From: JAVBKP01 sp031553975
Lineage (GTDB): Bacteria; Bacillota; Clostridia; Peptostreptococcales; Anaerovoracaceae
NCBI GenBank assembly: GCA_031553975.1
Contig: JAVBKP010000118.1
Location: forward strand, 1 to 13,648
DNA: 13,648 nucleotides
Direction of reading: 5' to 3'
Shown here piece by piece: positions 13,599 to 13,648 of this stretch. The position numbers and the translations under genes are program-made. The notes under the pieces are model-generated. The model saw only the letters and a program-made list of their open reading frames with translations, had not been told where the DNA came from and searched no databases. Positions within the stretch are counted from its first letter, which is position 1, and every line of letters starts with the position of its first letter.

Positions 13599-13648
13599 CG
13601 CGTATTAGTTATATGTTTTTGTACAATAGGGTATTTTTGGAAGTTTTG

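Overview
The window looks like a chromosomal segment of a low-GC, Gram-positive anaerobe, most likely a Clostridia member. This rests on AT-rich intergenic DNA, strong GGAGG-type ribosome binding sites, sigma-A-like promoters, a surface protein with three SLH repeats, a lipoprotein FMN/FAD reductase and a TrxB-type flavoenzyme. I cannot name a species. No RNA genes, CRISPR array, phage genes or intact transposase were seen.

Layout. 1-1646 (leftward): a MarR regulator translationally coupled to an ABC exporter that runs off the left edge. 1930-2856 (leftward): an EamA/DMT permease. 2960-4366 (rightward): CCA-adding tRNA nucleotidyltransferase, convergent with a patatin-like lipase (4390-5583, leftward) and sharing a bidirectional terminator with it. 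5824-7614 (leftward): a surface GH18 hydrolase with SLH repeats. 7864-9084 (rightward): an M29 aminopeptidase. 9349-11259 (leftward): a lipoprotein FMN/FAD reductase of the fumarate reductase type, divergent from a TetR regulator (11456-12040, rightward). 12387-13340 (leftward): a thioredoxin reductase-like flavoprotein. Two regulator/target units are convincing: MarR with the ABC exporter, and TetR with the reductase. In each, palindromes sit just downstream of a good -10 box. The reductase promoter is a perfect TTGACA-17-TATAAT followed by three 12-bp dyads at 13-bp spacing.

The most striking signal is a repeat family built on GGGGACGGTTCTAAAT and its inverse. About 18 clear copies and a few decayed ones are spread over the whole window. 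In spacers they form long hairpins with a TGACC-N4-GGTCA type tip, and some hairpins are nested inside a second, outer inverted repeat. Single half-elements also lie inside two protein-coding genes, three times in total (twice in cca, once in the GH18 gene). All three are in the same reading frame and encode Gly-Asp-Gly-Ser-Asn. This resembles REP/REPIN or Rickettsia-palindrome behaviour, but no mobilising gene is present here. Whether the family is already described cannot be settled from the sequence alone.
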